Shown here piece by piece: positions 21,087-32,174 of a stretch of 64,000 nucleotides of DNA. This DNA comes from Apophysomyces variabilis (lineage: Eukaryota > Mucoromycota > Mucoromycetes > Mucorales > Mucoraceae). Position numbers and translations under genes: made by a program. The notes beneath the pieces were generated by a model. That model saw only the letters and a program-made list of their open reading frames with translations, had not been told where the DNA came from and made no database searches. The stretch is from contig MZZL01000132.1 in the NCBI GenBank assembly GCA_002749535.1, positions 154,723 to 218,722 of the forward strand, given 5' to 3'. The first letter of the stretch is position 1. Every line of letters begins with the position of its first letter.

Positions 21087-24068
21087 TTATGGATGCCATG
21101 GAGGAGGTGCGCTTGCATAAGTCGTAGTAGTAGGAAGGTCAGAGGGTGATGGACCATAATGGTATACCACAGTTCGTTCGACAACGCAGGTTGGGTAGCC
21201 TGCTACCCTTTGAGAACCTGAAGCCATACCATGCACGGCAGACGGTGGGCCGAATGACATATGCGACGAGATATACGGGTTATCGTGTGCTTGATAGGTG
21301 TTGTAAGTTGGCGGATAATATGGATAAACTTTTGCAGTTTGATACACGTTGTGTCGGTCATTTGAGCTATTGGACGACTCCATACACTCGTAATATTCAT
21401 GAGGTTCGAAGTCGAATGGATCCTTGTTTGCTGCTGAGGAAGAAACGCCACTGAGGCTTGTATTCAATCGGCTACCGGTTTCATCTGCGACCGAACTAAA
21501 TTGACTTCTGCTTACTGAGATAGTCGAAGCCATGGTAACATCAGAATGGTGCCTCCCACGATACAGTCCGCTCTTAGGTGAATCAACGCTTCCCTTCCGA
21601 TTTGTGTTTGTCAAGTCACGAACGGAATCTATGGAGCCGTTGGCTATCGTCCCATTATGCAGTGTAAAAGTATCGCTTTGAGGCTTAAATTCCTTTGCTG
21701 TTACGCTGAATCCCTTCAGCTTCTCAGGGGTTGAAGTGCCCGTACGGCCACTAGACCAACTCTCGGAACAGCCAGTTCCTACCTGAGCAGGATTCTGTGC
21801 TTCTGGTGGCAATGCCTGTCCAATCAATTCTTGATGCAGTCCAAGAGAAAGATTACTACTCAATTGTATCGCGGTCGGGTTGAATTCTGGTGCTTCCGGA
21901 TTGAATGCTGGTGCATCCGGTTTGAATTCTGGCGCATCCACGTTGAGTTCTGGCGCATCTAGCTTGAATTCCGATGATTCCAGCTTAAATTCTGGCGCGT
22001 TTACGTTGAACTTTGAATTCTTGCTTGTGTGAATCGTCTTTGTGCTTTTATCTCGACATATTTCATCCACGTCCACATTCACGCTGTTTCTGACTGCTAT
22101 CGTTGAATTCACACGCGTTGATTCGTCGTTGAAACCCGACTCTGCTGAGGTAGCACAGTCTTGAGGAGATACAGTGGACGGAGCAAGGTGACCTGTAGCG
22201 TTTCCTGCCTTGACGCTAAAGTCATTTCGAGGGTATGGTTGCTCAATTTGAGGAATTTTTTCGCTTTTTTGCGTAACGTGTGTGCTGGAATCATTCCTGC
22301 TTTGCACACAAATCGTATTCTGAACTGTATTTTCGTTTTCAATTAAAGGAGCTTCATTGGTAGCTAGACGATCTTTCTGTAATACTGCCACATGTGCATC
22401 ATCAGGTCGCTTCAACATTTCCGAGGCTTTGGTGCTAGCAACGCTGGCGGAGTCTTGTGGTACCGCCGTTGTTACGTCCGTATAATTTGCACTCTGCTCT
22501 GACGGAACGGCCGACGTCGTTCCAGCGTCAAAAGGATGCAAGTCCGACGTATTTTCTGCAGCAATTGTAGTACGTTGTTTTTCAAATGCGTCGTCCTCCC
22601 TCGATAACTGCTGTGTTACTTCAACAGACAGGTCCTCCGTGCTTATTATCGCTCCCTTGTTTTGCGTACCATCAACTGATATCGGTTCAGCTGAAGACAG
22701 TCCGCTCGCATGCACGCGTTCAATCTCGGTTGTAGCCGGAACTTTTGTCACTGTTGTCTCATTTTGTGCTTGTCCATCTGGCCTTTTCCATGCAGAAAGG
22801 TATTTTTGGATTGTTGCACTCTTTCTACCCAGGACGAGGTCCGCTAAGGAACATTCTATGATTTCAGGCCCTTTTACAAGGTCATTGTTTTGTTGCTCCC
22901 GGAGCAGTGAATGAAGACTAATCGTAATTTTATCCGACACGTCACTAAAGTTTACGGTACTATTGTCGCCAGGTTCGGTTTTGCTGTCAGTAGTGTCGTC
23001 GCTGATATAGTCGCTTTCATTATCAGCCATTCCTTCACTGTGGCAACTGAGTTGATCCTCATTACTGTCATTATTTATCAAGCTATTGTTCGTTTCCAGA
23101 ATATCCTCACTCATGGACGGAACAATATTGGTAGTGGTTTGCTTTTCAACTTTATCAGTGGACTTAACACTACTATCGATCGATTGATGGAGACCTCCGT
23201 TGGTGTTGATAGTATGATTCCTGCCGATTATAAGCTCGTTAAGTGCTGTACCCGTGAGGTTAATGGCTTTACTGTCAAAATCCGCTAACTTGGTATCTTC
23301 GTTGACGTCATTTCTTGCATCTGTTTGCTTGATACAAGTATCTGTGCCCACTTCAAGCACAGTTTTCGCAGCATCACTCGTGAAAAGATCGGTTTTACCG
23401 CTGACAGCAGTTTCAAGACCGTTTATGGTAATCATTCTGTGATCTTTTGCTGCTATTCCAACCTTTTCCTCTTCCGCAAGCTGATTGTTACTGGGCTGCC
23501 CTGCATGCACGACTGTTGATCCCAACAGGTCGGAGTTTAGAAGATCATTTATCCCACTGTGTCCGCCATCGATCGACAGCACGTTACTCAGCTCGGCCAG
23601 ATCATACTGTGGCCTTGCCCCTCGACTTTCTTGCAAATGATTGTATTCTTTCTCGTCATCGCTTCCAAGGTCTATTAGCATTTCGACTTTACATGTATCC
23701 GGCAGATTATTAGTCTTTGTGGATGCGGTATCGGTATCAGAGCTTGTTACTTGGTTGGCCTCCTCTATATTTTTCCACTCATTTTCTGATTTTTCCTCCT
23801 GGGGTTCGTCATTCTCGGTTTTATTGCTAGTGAGTTGTACTAATAGTTCTTGTGTGTTCCAGTAAACAGACTTGAGTGCATTGTCGTTGTCCACTTGGGC
23901 GATTTGCTCGTTCCAGAAGTTTGTATTCCATCCTGATTTGTCAGATTTCTTACGATCTTTGCCAGGACAAAGATTAGTACGCCTAAAAGTATATATACCG
24001 ATCTTACCAGCGTCAGAACGTGTCATGGCAGGCGTAAGAACAAAGAAACTTTTGGGCGACAAATTCAT
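21087..24068 (-). CDS. Large disordered protein with a cluster of PAM2-like motifs
   Basis: Single exon, 993 residues, mostly Ser/Thr/Asp/Asn-rich and predicted disordered. The N-terminus (SGWNTNFWNEQIAQVDND, about residues 46-63) is the most ordered-looking part. Around residues 684-732 a tandem stretch contains KFNVNAPEFKL, LNVDAPEFKP and FNPEAPEFNP, and near 785-795 there is FSVTAKEFKP. These fit the PAM2 pattern (hydrophobic-N-x-x-A-x-E-F-x-P) that binds the MLLE domain of poly(A)-binding protein. The C-terminus is Tyr/Pro-rich (VYPYYPPTYNTY) and ends APPPWHP. No catalytic domain is visible. Likely role: adaptor for Pab1-containing mRNPs, by inference. Nearest known parallels by motif are LARP4, ataxin-2 and fungal Upa1, but none of their folded domains is seen. 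A second ATG 14 codons in is an alternative start. Confidence 0.8.
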   Translation of the reverse strand: MNLSPKSFFVLTPAMTRSDAGKIGIYTFRRTNLCPGKDRKKSDKSGWNTNFWNEQIAQVDNDNALKSVYWNTQELLVQLTSNKTENDEPQEEKSENEWKNIEEANQVTSSDTDTASTKTNNLPDTCKVEMLIDLGSDDEKEYNHLQESRGARPQYDLAELSNVLSIDGGHSGINDLLNSDLLGSTVVHAGQPSNNQLAEEEKVGIAAKDHRMITINGLETAVSGKTDLFTSDAAKTVLEVGTDTCIKQTDARNDVNEDTKLADFDSKAINLTGTALNELIIGRNHTINTNGGLHQSIDSSVKSTDKVEKQTTTNIVPSMSEDILETNNSLINNDSNEDQLSCHSEGMADNESDYISDDTTDSKTEPGDNSTVNFSDVSDKITISLHSLLREQQNNDLVKGPEIIECSLADLVLGRKSATIQKYLSAWKRPDGQAQNETTVTKVPATTEIERVHASGLSSAEPISVDGTQNKGAIISTEDLSVEVTQQLSREDDAFEKQRTTIAAENTSDLHPFDAGTTSAVPSEQSANYTDVTTAVPQDSASVASTKASEMLKRPDDAHVAVLQKDRLATNEAPLIENENTVQNTICVQSRNDSSTHVTQKSEKIPQIEQPYPRNDFSVKAGNATGHLAPSTVSPQDCATSAESGFNDESTRVNSTIAVRNSVNVDVDEICRDKSTKTIHTSKNSKFNVNAPEFKLESSEFKLDAPELNVDAPEFKPDAPAFNPEAPEFNPTAIQLSSNLSLGLHQELIGQALPPEAQNPAQVGTGCSESWSSGRTGTSTPEKLKGFSVTAKEFKPQSDTFTLHNGTIANGSIDSVRDLTNTNRKGSVDSPKSGLYRGRHHSDVTMASTISVSRSQFSSVADETGSRLNTSLSGVSSSAANKDPFDFEPHEYYECMESSNSSNDRHNVYQTAKVYPYYPPTYNTYQAHDNPYISSHMSFGPPSAVHGMASGSQRVAGYPTCVVERTVVYHYGPSPSDLPTTTTYASAPPPWHP

Positions 24069-24574
24069 TATGTCGGTCCATCAGTGTGACCGGTAATAGG
24101 TCTTGTCAAAATCAAGGGGTTCCCTTCCATACTGCACGTAGACTATACATATCTCTTTTGCTTCTTTAATTCATTTTTACTATTGTTGCTGATGATAATA
24201 GCAGTTTGCAGATAAATTTGTTTGTCATTTTTCATGTCAATGTCTCAGCTGCAGACTGGTTGTGTTCGGGTATCGGTCCCAATGTGCTGAAATGCTCTAT
24301 AAAGTTACTTGGTCCGAAGATACGCTACATAGAATATAGTACAGCTCAAAAGTACTATAGCTACCATGTTAGTCTTTCTTAATGAATCTAATCAAAATAT
24401 AGTCCTTAAGGGAAGAGGAACAAATCGGTGTACCTTCATCTGGAAAGAATGAACAATGAATTATGATTGGCGGGATATAAGGGATCCCGGTCCGGTGAAT
24501 TCAACCGATAAATTACTGTCTAGACGACCTCTTCGTTCAATACCAGTATACTGCTACAAAGTGCCTCGTACGCC
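24069..24574. promoter_or_regulatory. Bidirectional promoter region
   Basis: 506 bp separate the start codons of the PAM2-motif protein (-) and mitochondrial processing peptidase beta (+). Both must be driven from this stretch or its edges. No strong TATA box is evident. Confidence 0.5.
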
Positions 24575-26081
24575 ATGACTTCTCGACTATTCTTATCTCG
24601 TGCATTCAAACCGTTAGTAAAGCAAAATTTACCGGTAAGTAGTAGAACATTCAACACCAGCACATAATTTACGTCGCGTGACAAAGTATCGTCGAAGTTT
24701 GGCCACGGCAACCAATTTGCTTCCTACTCTTCGAACCACTATTCTACCTAATGGTTTTACGGTCGCTACAGAGGAAAATCCTGCTGCTCAGACAGCCACT
24801 GTTGGAGTCTGGATTGATGCTGGATCTCGTGCCGAAAATGTGAAGAACAATGGCGCAGCACATTTTCTAGAGCACATGGCCTTCAAGGTAAAACCCGTTT
24901 GAGGCATGAATTTGTAATCGATGCCAATTTATCTTTTGTACCTGTAGGGTACCAAAACTCGATCGCAGCGGGATCTTGAATTACAAATTGAAAACATGGG
25001 GGGTCATTTGAACGCCTATACTGCGCGCGAGCAGACTGTATACTACGCGAAAGCCTTTAAATATGATGTACCGAAAGCGGTTGAAATATTGTCCGATATT
25101 TTGCAACATTCAACGTTGGATCCTGGTGCAATTGAACGTGAACGCGATGTGATTTTGAGAGAACAGGAGGAGGTCGAGAAACAGATGGAAGAGGTTGTAT
25201 TCGATCATCTGCATGCCACGGCTTTCCAAAATGAATCCCTTGGTTTAACTATTTTGGGACCTGAAAAGAATATCAGAGAATTGACTCGTGAGGATCTATC
25301 AAATTATATCCGTACCAACTATACTGGTGAACGCATGATTCTAGTCGGTGCTGGTGGTGTGGACCATGACGCTCTCGTCAGCCTCGCCGAAACCCATTTT
25401 GGTGCTCTACCGACGGCTCTCAACGCTTCATCCAGTAAAAGTGCGATCAAGAAACCAATCTTTACTGGATCTGAGTTTCGACAAGTGGATCCCGCGGCTG
25501 GACAGGCACATATTGCTATCGCTGTGGAAGGGGCCAGTTGGACTTCGCCCGATTATTTTCCTCTACTTGTCACCCAATCTATTGTTGGTTCATGGGACCG
25601 ATCGATGGGAGCATTAGGGTATATGGATGACCGTCTACCTTCCGTTATGCATTACAACCAACTGGCGAATTCTTTCATGTCATTTAACACATCGTACAAG
25701 GACACTGGACTGTGGGGCATTTACTTTGTGACTGAGAATAAGGATCGGCTTGATGATGTCTTGCGGTTTACACAGAAGGAATGGGATCGACTTTCTAAAA
25801 CTGTTACAGCTGTTGAAGTAGAGCGTGCGAAACAGCAACTCAAGGCTGGTCTATTATTAGGTTTGGATGGTAGTACACCTATTGCCGAAGATATTGGACG
25901 GCAACTCCTAACGTCAGGTACGAGAATGTCACCAAAGGAAGTGGAAGAAGCTGTTTCACGGGTTTCATTGGATGACGTGCGCCGAGTATCTCGAGATTAC
26001 CTAAGTCGTGACGCTGCAGTTGTTGGAATCGGACCAGTAGAATCCATGGGCGAGTTCAGCAAGTTGCGCAAAGAGATATAA
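24575..26081 (+). CDS. MAS1: Mitochondrial processing peptidase subunit beta
   Basis: Catalytic subunit of the matrix peptidase that removes presequences from imported mitochondrial proteins; pairs with the alpha subunit. Three exons: 24575-24634, 24687-24887 and 24948-26081, giving 464 residues. The Arg-rich N-terminus without acidic residues ([20 protein letters not shown]) is a presequence. The inverted zinc motif HFLEH (H79, E82, H83) is split from the rest by intron 2, and a distal Glu lies in [11 protein letters not shown] (about residue 159). [16 protein letters not shown] is highly conserved in MPP beta. The Gly-rich loop of the alpha subunit is absent, as expected. Exon 2 begins YRRSLATA, fixed by phase. 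Confidence 0.96.
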
Positions 26082-26455
26082 TAGAAATTCGATTAAAACA
26101 AGGTGATCATCATAGATCATCGTCTTGTTAATCTGATGGTATCACAGTGTTGTTTATGGTTAGACTGATACTAGTTGTTTTTACCTTTTGCTTGTCCACG
26201 TGGGCACTGTAACTCTGATCTATGGCTTGAGCAAATGCCAGCCCTTCCATTTTTGCATGCGATCGAATCACCGATGTTGATTGGTCAGCCGATTGTTTAT
26301 ACTTCGTACAGTGCCTAATATGCATAGTCTGCTAAAACGAATATCTCGTCTGGGATTGCACACGTTGCTTTCTTTCTCTTTCCCATAAATTAAGCTATTG
26401 GCCCTTGCTGACCCTCCCTTCATTTTGACAACTCCTTTCTTCTCCCCCTTTGCAT

Positions 26456-29400
26456 ATGTTCACTGACAATAGACAAAGTGGCGATAATGATGGATTTCAA
26501 AAGCCGATAAACCCTAGTAATAGAGGTTTCCCTATGAGACCAACACGATCATCCGCCAGAAGACCAAGCTCCCCTTCGACCAACTCGTCCTACTCATCTA
26601 ACTCGTCAAATTATTCTCGAAGTTCCTCAATCTCGCAAATGATCTATAGTCAATCCTCTACCCTCATGGATTCCTATCATCAAAGATCACGAGCTATGTC
26701 GAGTGGCACTGAATCATCATCGCAACGTCAACCAAGTCTACCCAACACGGGCGATCATGACGGTCTTCGACTTCACCCATCCTTATCGGCGCCTAATACG
26801 CTTGAATATCAACAAAGATCACCAACTATACTATCACAGCGCACTTCGCCATCTCCGTCCATTGCAGAAACACAGCGTAACCATCATAATCAACCTTTAC
26901 AGACACCGCCTCCTTCATCAGACCTCCCTGTGTTTCCTCCGACGGAAGCCGCTGTCCGCGAGAGTGAAGAAACCATGCATATCAACCGTAATAGCTTCAA
27001 AGTAGTTTATGCCAGTGATGTTATTCGTAAACCAGAACGAGGGCTCCTTAACAAGTCGAAACGTAGCTATTTTGTGTTGACAAACAATCACTTGCTGTAC
27101 TACAAATCACAGCAAAAAGCTCACGCCGAGGTTGATTTGTTCGACACCGCAAAAAATAAGCAATATCATTCCCAGCGTATTGATAAGGATCGTGTTATAC
27201 TATCATTACGAGACGTCTTTGCTGTGCAGAATGTGATCGCATCGCCAAATTCGTTTCGCATCGACCATTTGCATCCACAGACTCGACAGGCACTTTCTCT
27301 CACTTTAACTGTTGATACTCCTAAGGAATGTGAGCGATGGATACACCAACTCCGTAAAGCCGTTAGTGTTCATCACCCGGGAATGACCGATTTTATTACG
27401 AGTGCGGAACGATATGGAGCCATCGATCGTATATCGAAGCAGAAAGATATGGTTGAACCACATGATAGCATGGTGATTCGGAAGGTTATCTTCAAGGAGA
27501 AACGTATCAAGACAACCGGAGAGGTACAAAGTACCAAAGAGGTTTTTCTTGTGGTACTGTTGGCTATCGGTAAATTCAGTCTCTATGTGTTACCAACCGG
27601 ACCTGCAGATCAAGAATACATCAAATCGGTTGAACGTGACCGTCATGGATTGCTGGCGATCCAAAGCATTGAATACGAAGGCAAAGATGATACCATCAAG
27701 CTATTAATTCGACAAGTTGGAAGGCCATCACGTCAATTGGCCATCGTATCTACTTTCTGCGAGTCTATCATTCAGTATCTGCGTCAGGCAATCGATTCAA
27801 TTGCTCCTTCTTTGCGCTTTCCTACTTACCAAGTTCAGCTACCGGTCCATCTCACCCAAGTTCGTATTGAGCCTCGGACGATCATTGACGCTGCTACCGA
27901 CGCCAATCAATTGGAGAGATTTGATGCAGTTCTACAAGCATACTGTGCCTCTCTCAATCTCAACAAGGCAAGATTTGAGTATATTGTGGCTGGTCAGATG
28001 GGTGCCAGGACGTTTGTTCTTTTACCGCCGAATGAAGTCAAGGAATCATCTGAAACGTACACCAAGTATGAGCTTCTGGCTATTTTCCGATGTTTGAGAC
28101 ATAATGTGAGTTCCCTCATCTTCTTGCTTTTGTCCTTTGTCAACTAAGAACTTTTATATAGGCTTATTTCCGAGAGATATCTTTTGCTCATCACCCGTTA
28201 AATGAACTTGAAACATGGAGCACTCAAAAAGAAGACGGTTGGACAATGGCTCCTCCTGGTACACCGGAGGTAGGAGGGGTGCTATCAAGTGAAATCTTTT
28301 CCATCATCCTGAGCAACAATCGGACGCTGCGAAAGATCGATCTGACAGACTGCCGGATAGGCGAGAATACAACACTTACATCTGCTTTGACTGTACTTGG
28401 ACTGGCTCTTCGTACCGGTCAGGTGGATCTCGGTCAGATCTGCATAGGCGAAAACAAGATGACTGCAACCGATTTGCATACCCTAGTAGCTGGTATCCGC
28501 GCAAGCAGGAAACCTATCAAACAAATTGATCTGCATGGCTGTGGCCTGAATCAAGAGCAGGTGGAATTTGTCCTTCAGGGTCTACTAGAAAAGTCCGACC
28601 AACTTCGAATGCTTGACCTTTCTTCTAACTGTTCTACGATCCAGCCAGCATTGGTGAACAATCTTCTACAGCGCTCCAAAAAACTCAGTGTCTTGCGGCT
28701 TCGAGGATTTGCGCTGACATGGACATCAGGAATATTTGACAACTGTCGCTTAAAAGAACTGGATCTGGGTGCCATGCGACTGGATGATGCAAGTTTGTCT
28801 TTTCTATGCCAGTGGATGCAATCAGCATCTTTTAATACTCTCGAAGCATTACACTTGGACGGCTGTGGACTGAGCGGGAAACACCTGACAGAGTTGATGA
28901 TTGCCATATCCCAGTCAGGAAACAGGCGTCTACACCTGAACGCCAGTGCCAATCCAATTGTGAAAGAGGTAGTCGATCTTCCGAAAATGTTCTACGCCTT
29001 TTTGCAAGGCGAAGGCCCTTGCTCCTTGTCATTGAGCAAGACGGAATGGGAGGATGCCACTTTAAGAGAATTTATCGATTGTATGCGCGATAATCCGACA
29101 GTGGTCTATTTGGATCTATCCGATATTCGTATTGCTGGATTGGAAATATCGCCAGACACAGTCTGGATGCTGACTTCTTTTCTTGAACGGAACACGGTTC
29201 TGAAGGAATTACGCATTGGTGCAAGCAATCCTGTTACTTCAAAGAACTGTTTAGCAAAAGCTGTGACAGAAGCACTCGAGGGACTCAAACGTAATGTGGC
29301 TCTGGAACGATTGGATCTAGCTGGTCTTGGTATTGGCGACCAGGGTGCAATGGCGTTAGCAAAAGTGCTACAGACCAATCAGACCTTACGGTCGATAGAT

Positions 29401-30394
29401 ATCGATGACAATCGCGTAAGTTGATTTCTCCATTCTTTTCATTTCCTTCCATGAACCTGAAAGAAAAGAACCTCACTAACATACCTTTTTTATTGGGTAG
29501 ATTACTATTGATGGTTACAGGGCCTTGTTAAAGGCTTTTGATTCATCGCTATTATCGGTTATCGATTTGCCTAAACCGCGCAAAGACCTACGATACCAGC
29601 TCACTACATTGAAGAACGCTATCGCCGATCTGATTCAGAGTGAGAATGAATCCAAATGGTTTATTGTTCATTCCACTGGTGGTGAAGCCCGCAATGTGAA
29701 GACTCAGATGCAACTGCAGATCCAGGCCCGGCAGTCAGCAGAATTAAGCTATAAACAAATAGCTGACGTTGTGGATCAACTGATGGCAGCTGTCCAGAAG
29801 AACCGCGAAGCATACGAATATAATCTCCGGCAGACCTTGGTCTTACAGCAGCAAGCTCAAGATGCAGCTCAAGAATTAGCTACTGCCCAACTTAAGCTCC
29901 AAGGACGTGGCGTCAATCTGAGTGCCGTGGGAGTGAGTCGCGTGTCGAGCGTGTTGAGTAGTAACTGTAGTTGCAGTAGCCATGGCAGCAGCGTTGGTGG
30001 TAGCCGGTACCCTGTTGCCCAAGATTATACTAGACATTCACTTCAAGAAATCTCCCATTTGCACGATATGATTGCGCCGAACATGTGGGATTACTCCAGA
30101 GGTGATACGCCGCTAAGCTCCCCGCGCACACCTTATGATGATCCTTACGCGCTATCGATTGCAAGCGCATCCTTTGCAGATGATCATATGAGACATACGA
30201 CAATGGGTAGTGCAACCACGTCGTACGTACTCGACAGTCCAGGCTTTATAAGCGACTTTGGTATACCTGAAGAAGAAGAACCTGTAATTGCTGATAAGTC
30301 TTCTTCAATTGATAATGAGTTGATGTGGGAGAATCAAGCATGTGAACAGCTTCAACGCGGTCTGTACTTGCCTCCGGATCAAAAGGATTACTGA
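26456..30394 (+). CDS. PH-domain and leucine-rich-repeat protein (CARMIL-like architecture)
   Basis: Three exons: 26456-28105, 28162-29415 and 29501-30394, giving 1265 residues. Residues 1-175 are a Ser/Pro/Gln-rich disordered tail. Residues about 178-305 form a PH domain (RGLLNKSKRSYFVLTNNHLL to CERWIHQLRKAV). A second PH-like fold follows (about 335-450). The second exon encodes LRR units of the RNI type (LRKIDLTDCRIGENTTL, IKQIDLHGCGLNQEQVEFVL, LERLDLAGLGIGDQGAMALA). The third has a Gln/Ala-rich coiled coil (about 1030-1110) and a Ser-rich end. PH plus LRR is the layout of CARMIL actin-capping regulators and of uncharacterised fungal PH/LRR proteins, but I see no capping-protein-binding motif. 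Likely a membrane-associated scaffold. Confidence 0.85.
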
Positions 30395-30632
30395 CAAGCC
30401 TGAAAGTTAACCTGACATTTCCCGACCCATTCCTTTCCGATACAGTTGTACATCGCCTCCCCTTCGTTATAGTATGACCTCGCAATTGCTATGTACAGTT
30501 ATTTCTTGTTGCTTATTTAACATTTATTTGTATTGCCTATAACTTTCTTGCTCCTTTATGTAATCATATGAATTAATTCTTTGTCTGTCATAGAACAGTT
30601 TTCCTTTCTTTGTGACATATACACCAAATATA

Positions 30633-31862
30633 TTAGAGCATTATATCTTTTTGAATTTGTCTTTCCAAAATGATTGTATCCAGGTTTGTGAGAATGTTAC
30701 TCAACGGTTGTGATTTCTCAAGCGGCATCATGTCTTCAGAATACAATTCCAGTCGCTAAAGTGTAAAGTCCAAAGGGTGACCATAAGCAGCTATATATAA
30801 GACCGGATTATTTTCTTTACCTGGCCATCATCGGCTGATAAACGATGGTTATCATTTTTAACTGAGCAGGCATCAGCAACTATATCTAGTGCCTTTCCCA
30901 CACTAGTGGTCTATATGCGAATAACTTGGTCATCATGGAATAGTCTGCAAGCATCTATACCTTGTCAAAGAACATTGGTGCTGGATCTCTCTTGCATTCT
31001 TTCGGAAACCGGACATTAAGGTAAAGGCGTGATGTCATTGGTATCGAAGTGTTTCCCTTAATATGTGCTATGAACTCGATCTGAAAATTTTGTTGTTGAT
31101 ATTCTTACCTTCGCTTTAGCCTTTGCTTTCATCAATTCTACCATACTACTCGTTTTAGAGGGGGTCTTTCGCTTTGTTGTTGAAGTTGCCGGCGTTGAGT
31201 TCGTTACTGTTCCTTTGACCATCGGTTTAAATGTCCTTTTTACCGTCTCTTGAGCAGCCAGGCGTCGCTGTTCTTTCTTATCTTCACGTGCATGAAGAGA
31301 TCGGCAGGCATGAGAAGATGGGTATCGATGTCTACACCAAAGTTAAACTTCTTGTCGCGAGCACAAGCATAATTTTACTTTAAACAGAATTTCCCTTCAC
31401 ATCCATCACACTCAGATTGCGTGAGTGGACCCATTTCTCCACAGTTGTCCACATCGCACATTTGGATAGGCCTGGCGCAACCTGCAGCAGTATGTTCTTT
31501 TAACTATATCCGGTCGTATATTCTTAGTCTTGGTTCCACCTATGTCGGAAGAACTAACCGATTCAGCCGATTTAAACAAGTGACGACACCGATCACATTC
31601 ACTGAACGCTGTCTTGGTTGACCAAATGCTGCATTCGTGATCATGTGGTAATCGATGCTGGCCACTGGTTGAGACATGTAAGGGGTTGTGTTTGGCGGCT
31701 CATGTGCCTCCTTACCAGAAGGACAGTTGGCAGAATGGACAGGTGATAGGGAGGAAATCTAGCAACAATTGTTTAGAAAGCTTGTGTTCAATGGCAATGA
31801 AATTAACCTAGCGCATTGCAAATAGAGAGTGCACAATGTTTGCCAATATGAGGAAGCTCCAT
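30633..31862 (-). CDS. CUZ1: AN1-type zinc-finger protein, Cuz1/ZFAND1 family
   Basis: Assembled from small exons; no long ORF covers it. Exons 1-3 start 31862-31808, 31758-31716 and 31664 downward, encoding MELPHIGKHCALSICNALDF, then LPITCPFCQLSFC and GQHRLPHDHEC: a complete first AN1 finger. A second finger follows (CDVDNCGEMGPLTQSECDGC, then EGKFCLKHRYPSSHAC) near 31460-31310, then SKTSSMVELMKAKAKAK. C-terminal exons carry VRFPKECKRDPAPMFFDK, VGKALDIVADACSVKNDNHR and LELYSEDMMPLEKS, matching the UBL-like end of ZFAND1. The family links Cdc48/p97 and the proteasome during arsenite stress. The splice between the two fingers (about 31590-31470) is not resolved. The stop is the TAA at 30633-30635. 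Confidence 0.85.
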
Positions 31863-32174
31863 CTTACGAAAGGATCGCTGTTACCCGATTAAGTAAATAA
31901 AGTAAATCAAGCTCGTCACTGTCAAGGATCGTGTACGGACTTAAGCATCCGAATGTCTCTTTAATGTATACATCTCATTCGGGATAAACTTGAGTACAGA
32001 GAATAAGTAAAACGGTAATAATATATAATTGAAAGGTTCCATTTATATAATATAATGAAAATGAAATACAATGCGTAAAGTGGGCCATGGAAAAGAGGAA
32101 CTAATGCTTGCGACCATCCATTTGTTCTAAATACAAATGCGATTCGTAAAAGTCCAGTAGCTAGAATAATAAGA
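31863..32174. other. Short intergenic gap
   Basis: 312 bp between the chromodomain gene's stop and the Cuz1-like start, both on minus. A/T-rich with no gene seen. It must contain the Cuz1-like promoter and the chromodomain gene's 3' end. Confidence 0.55.
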
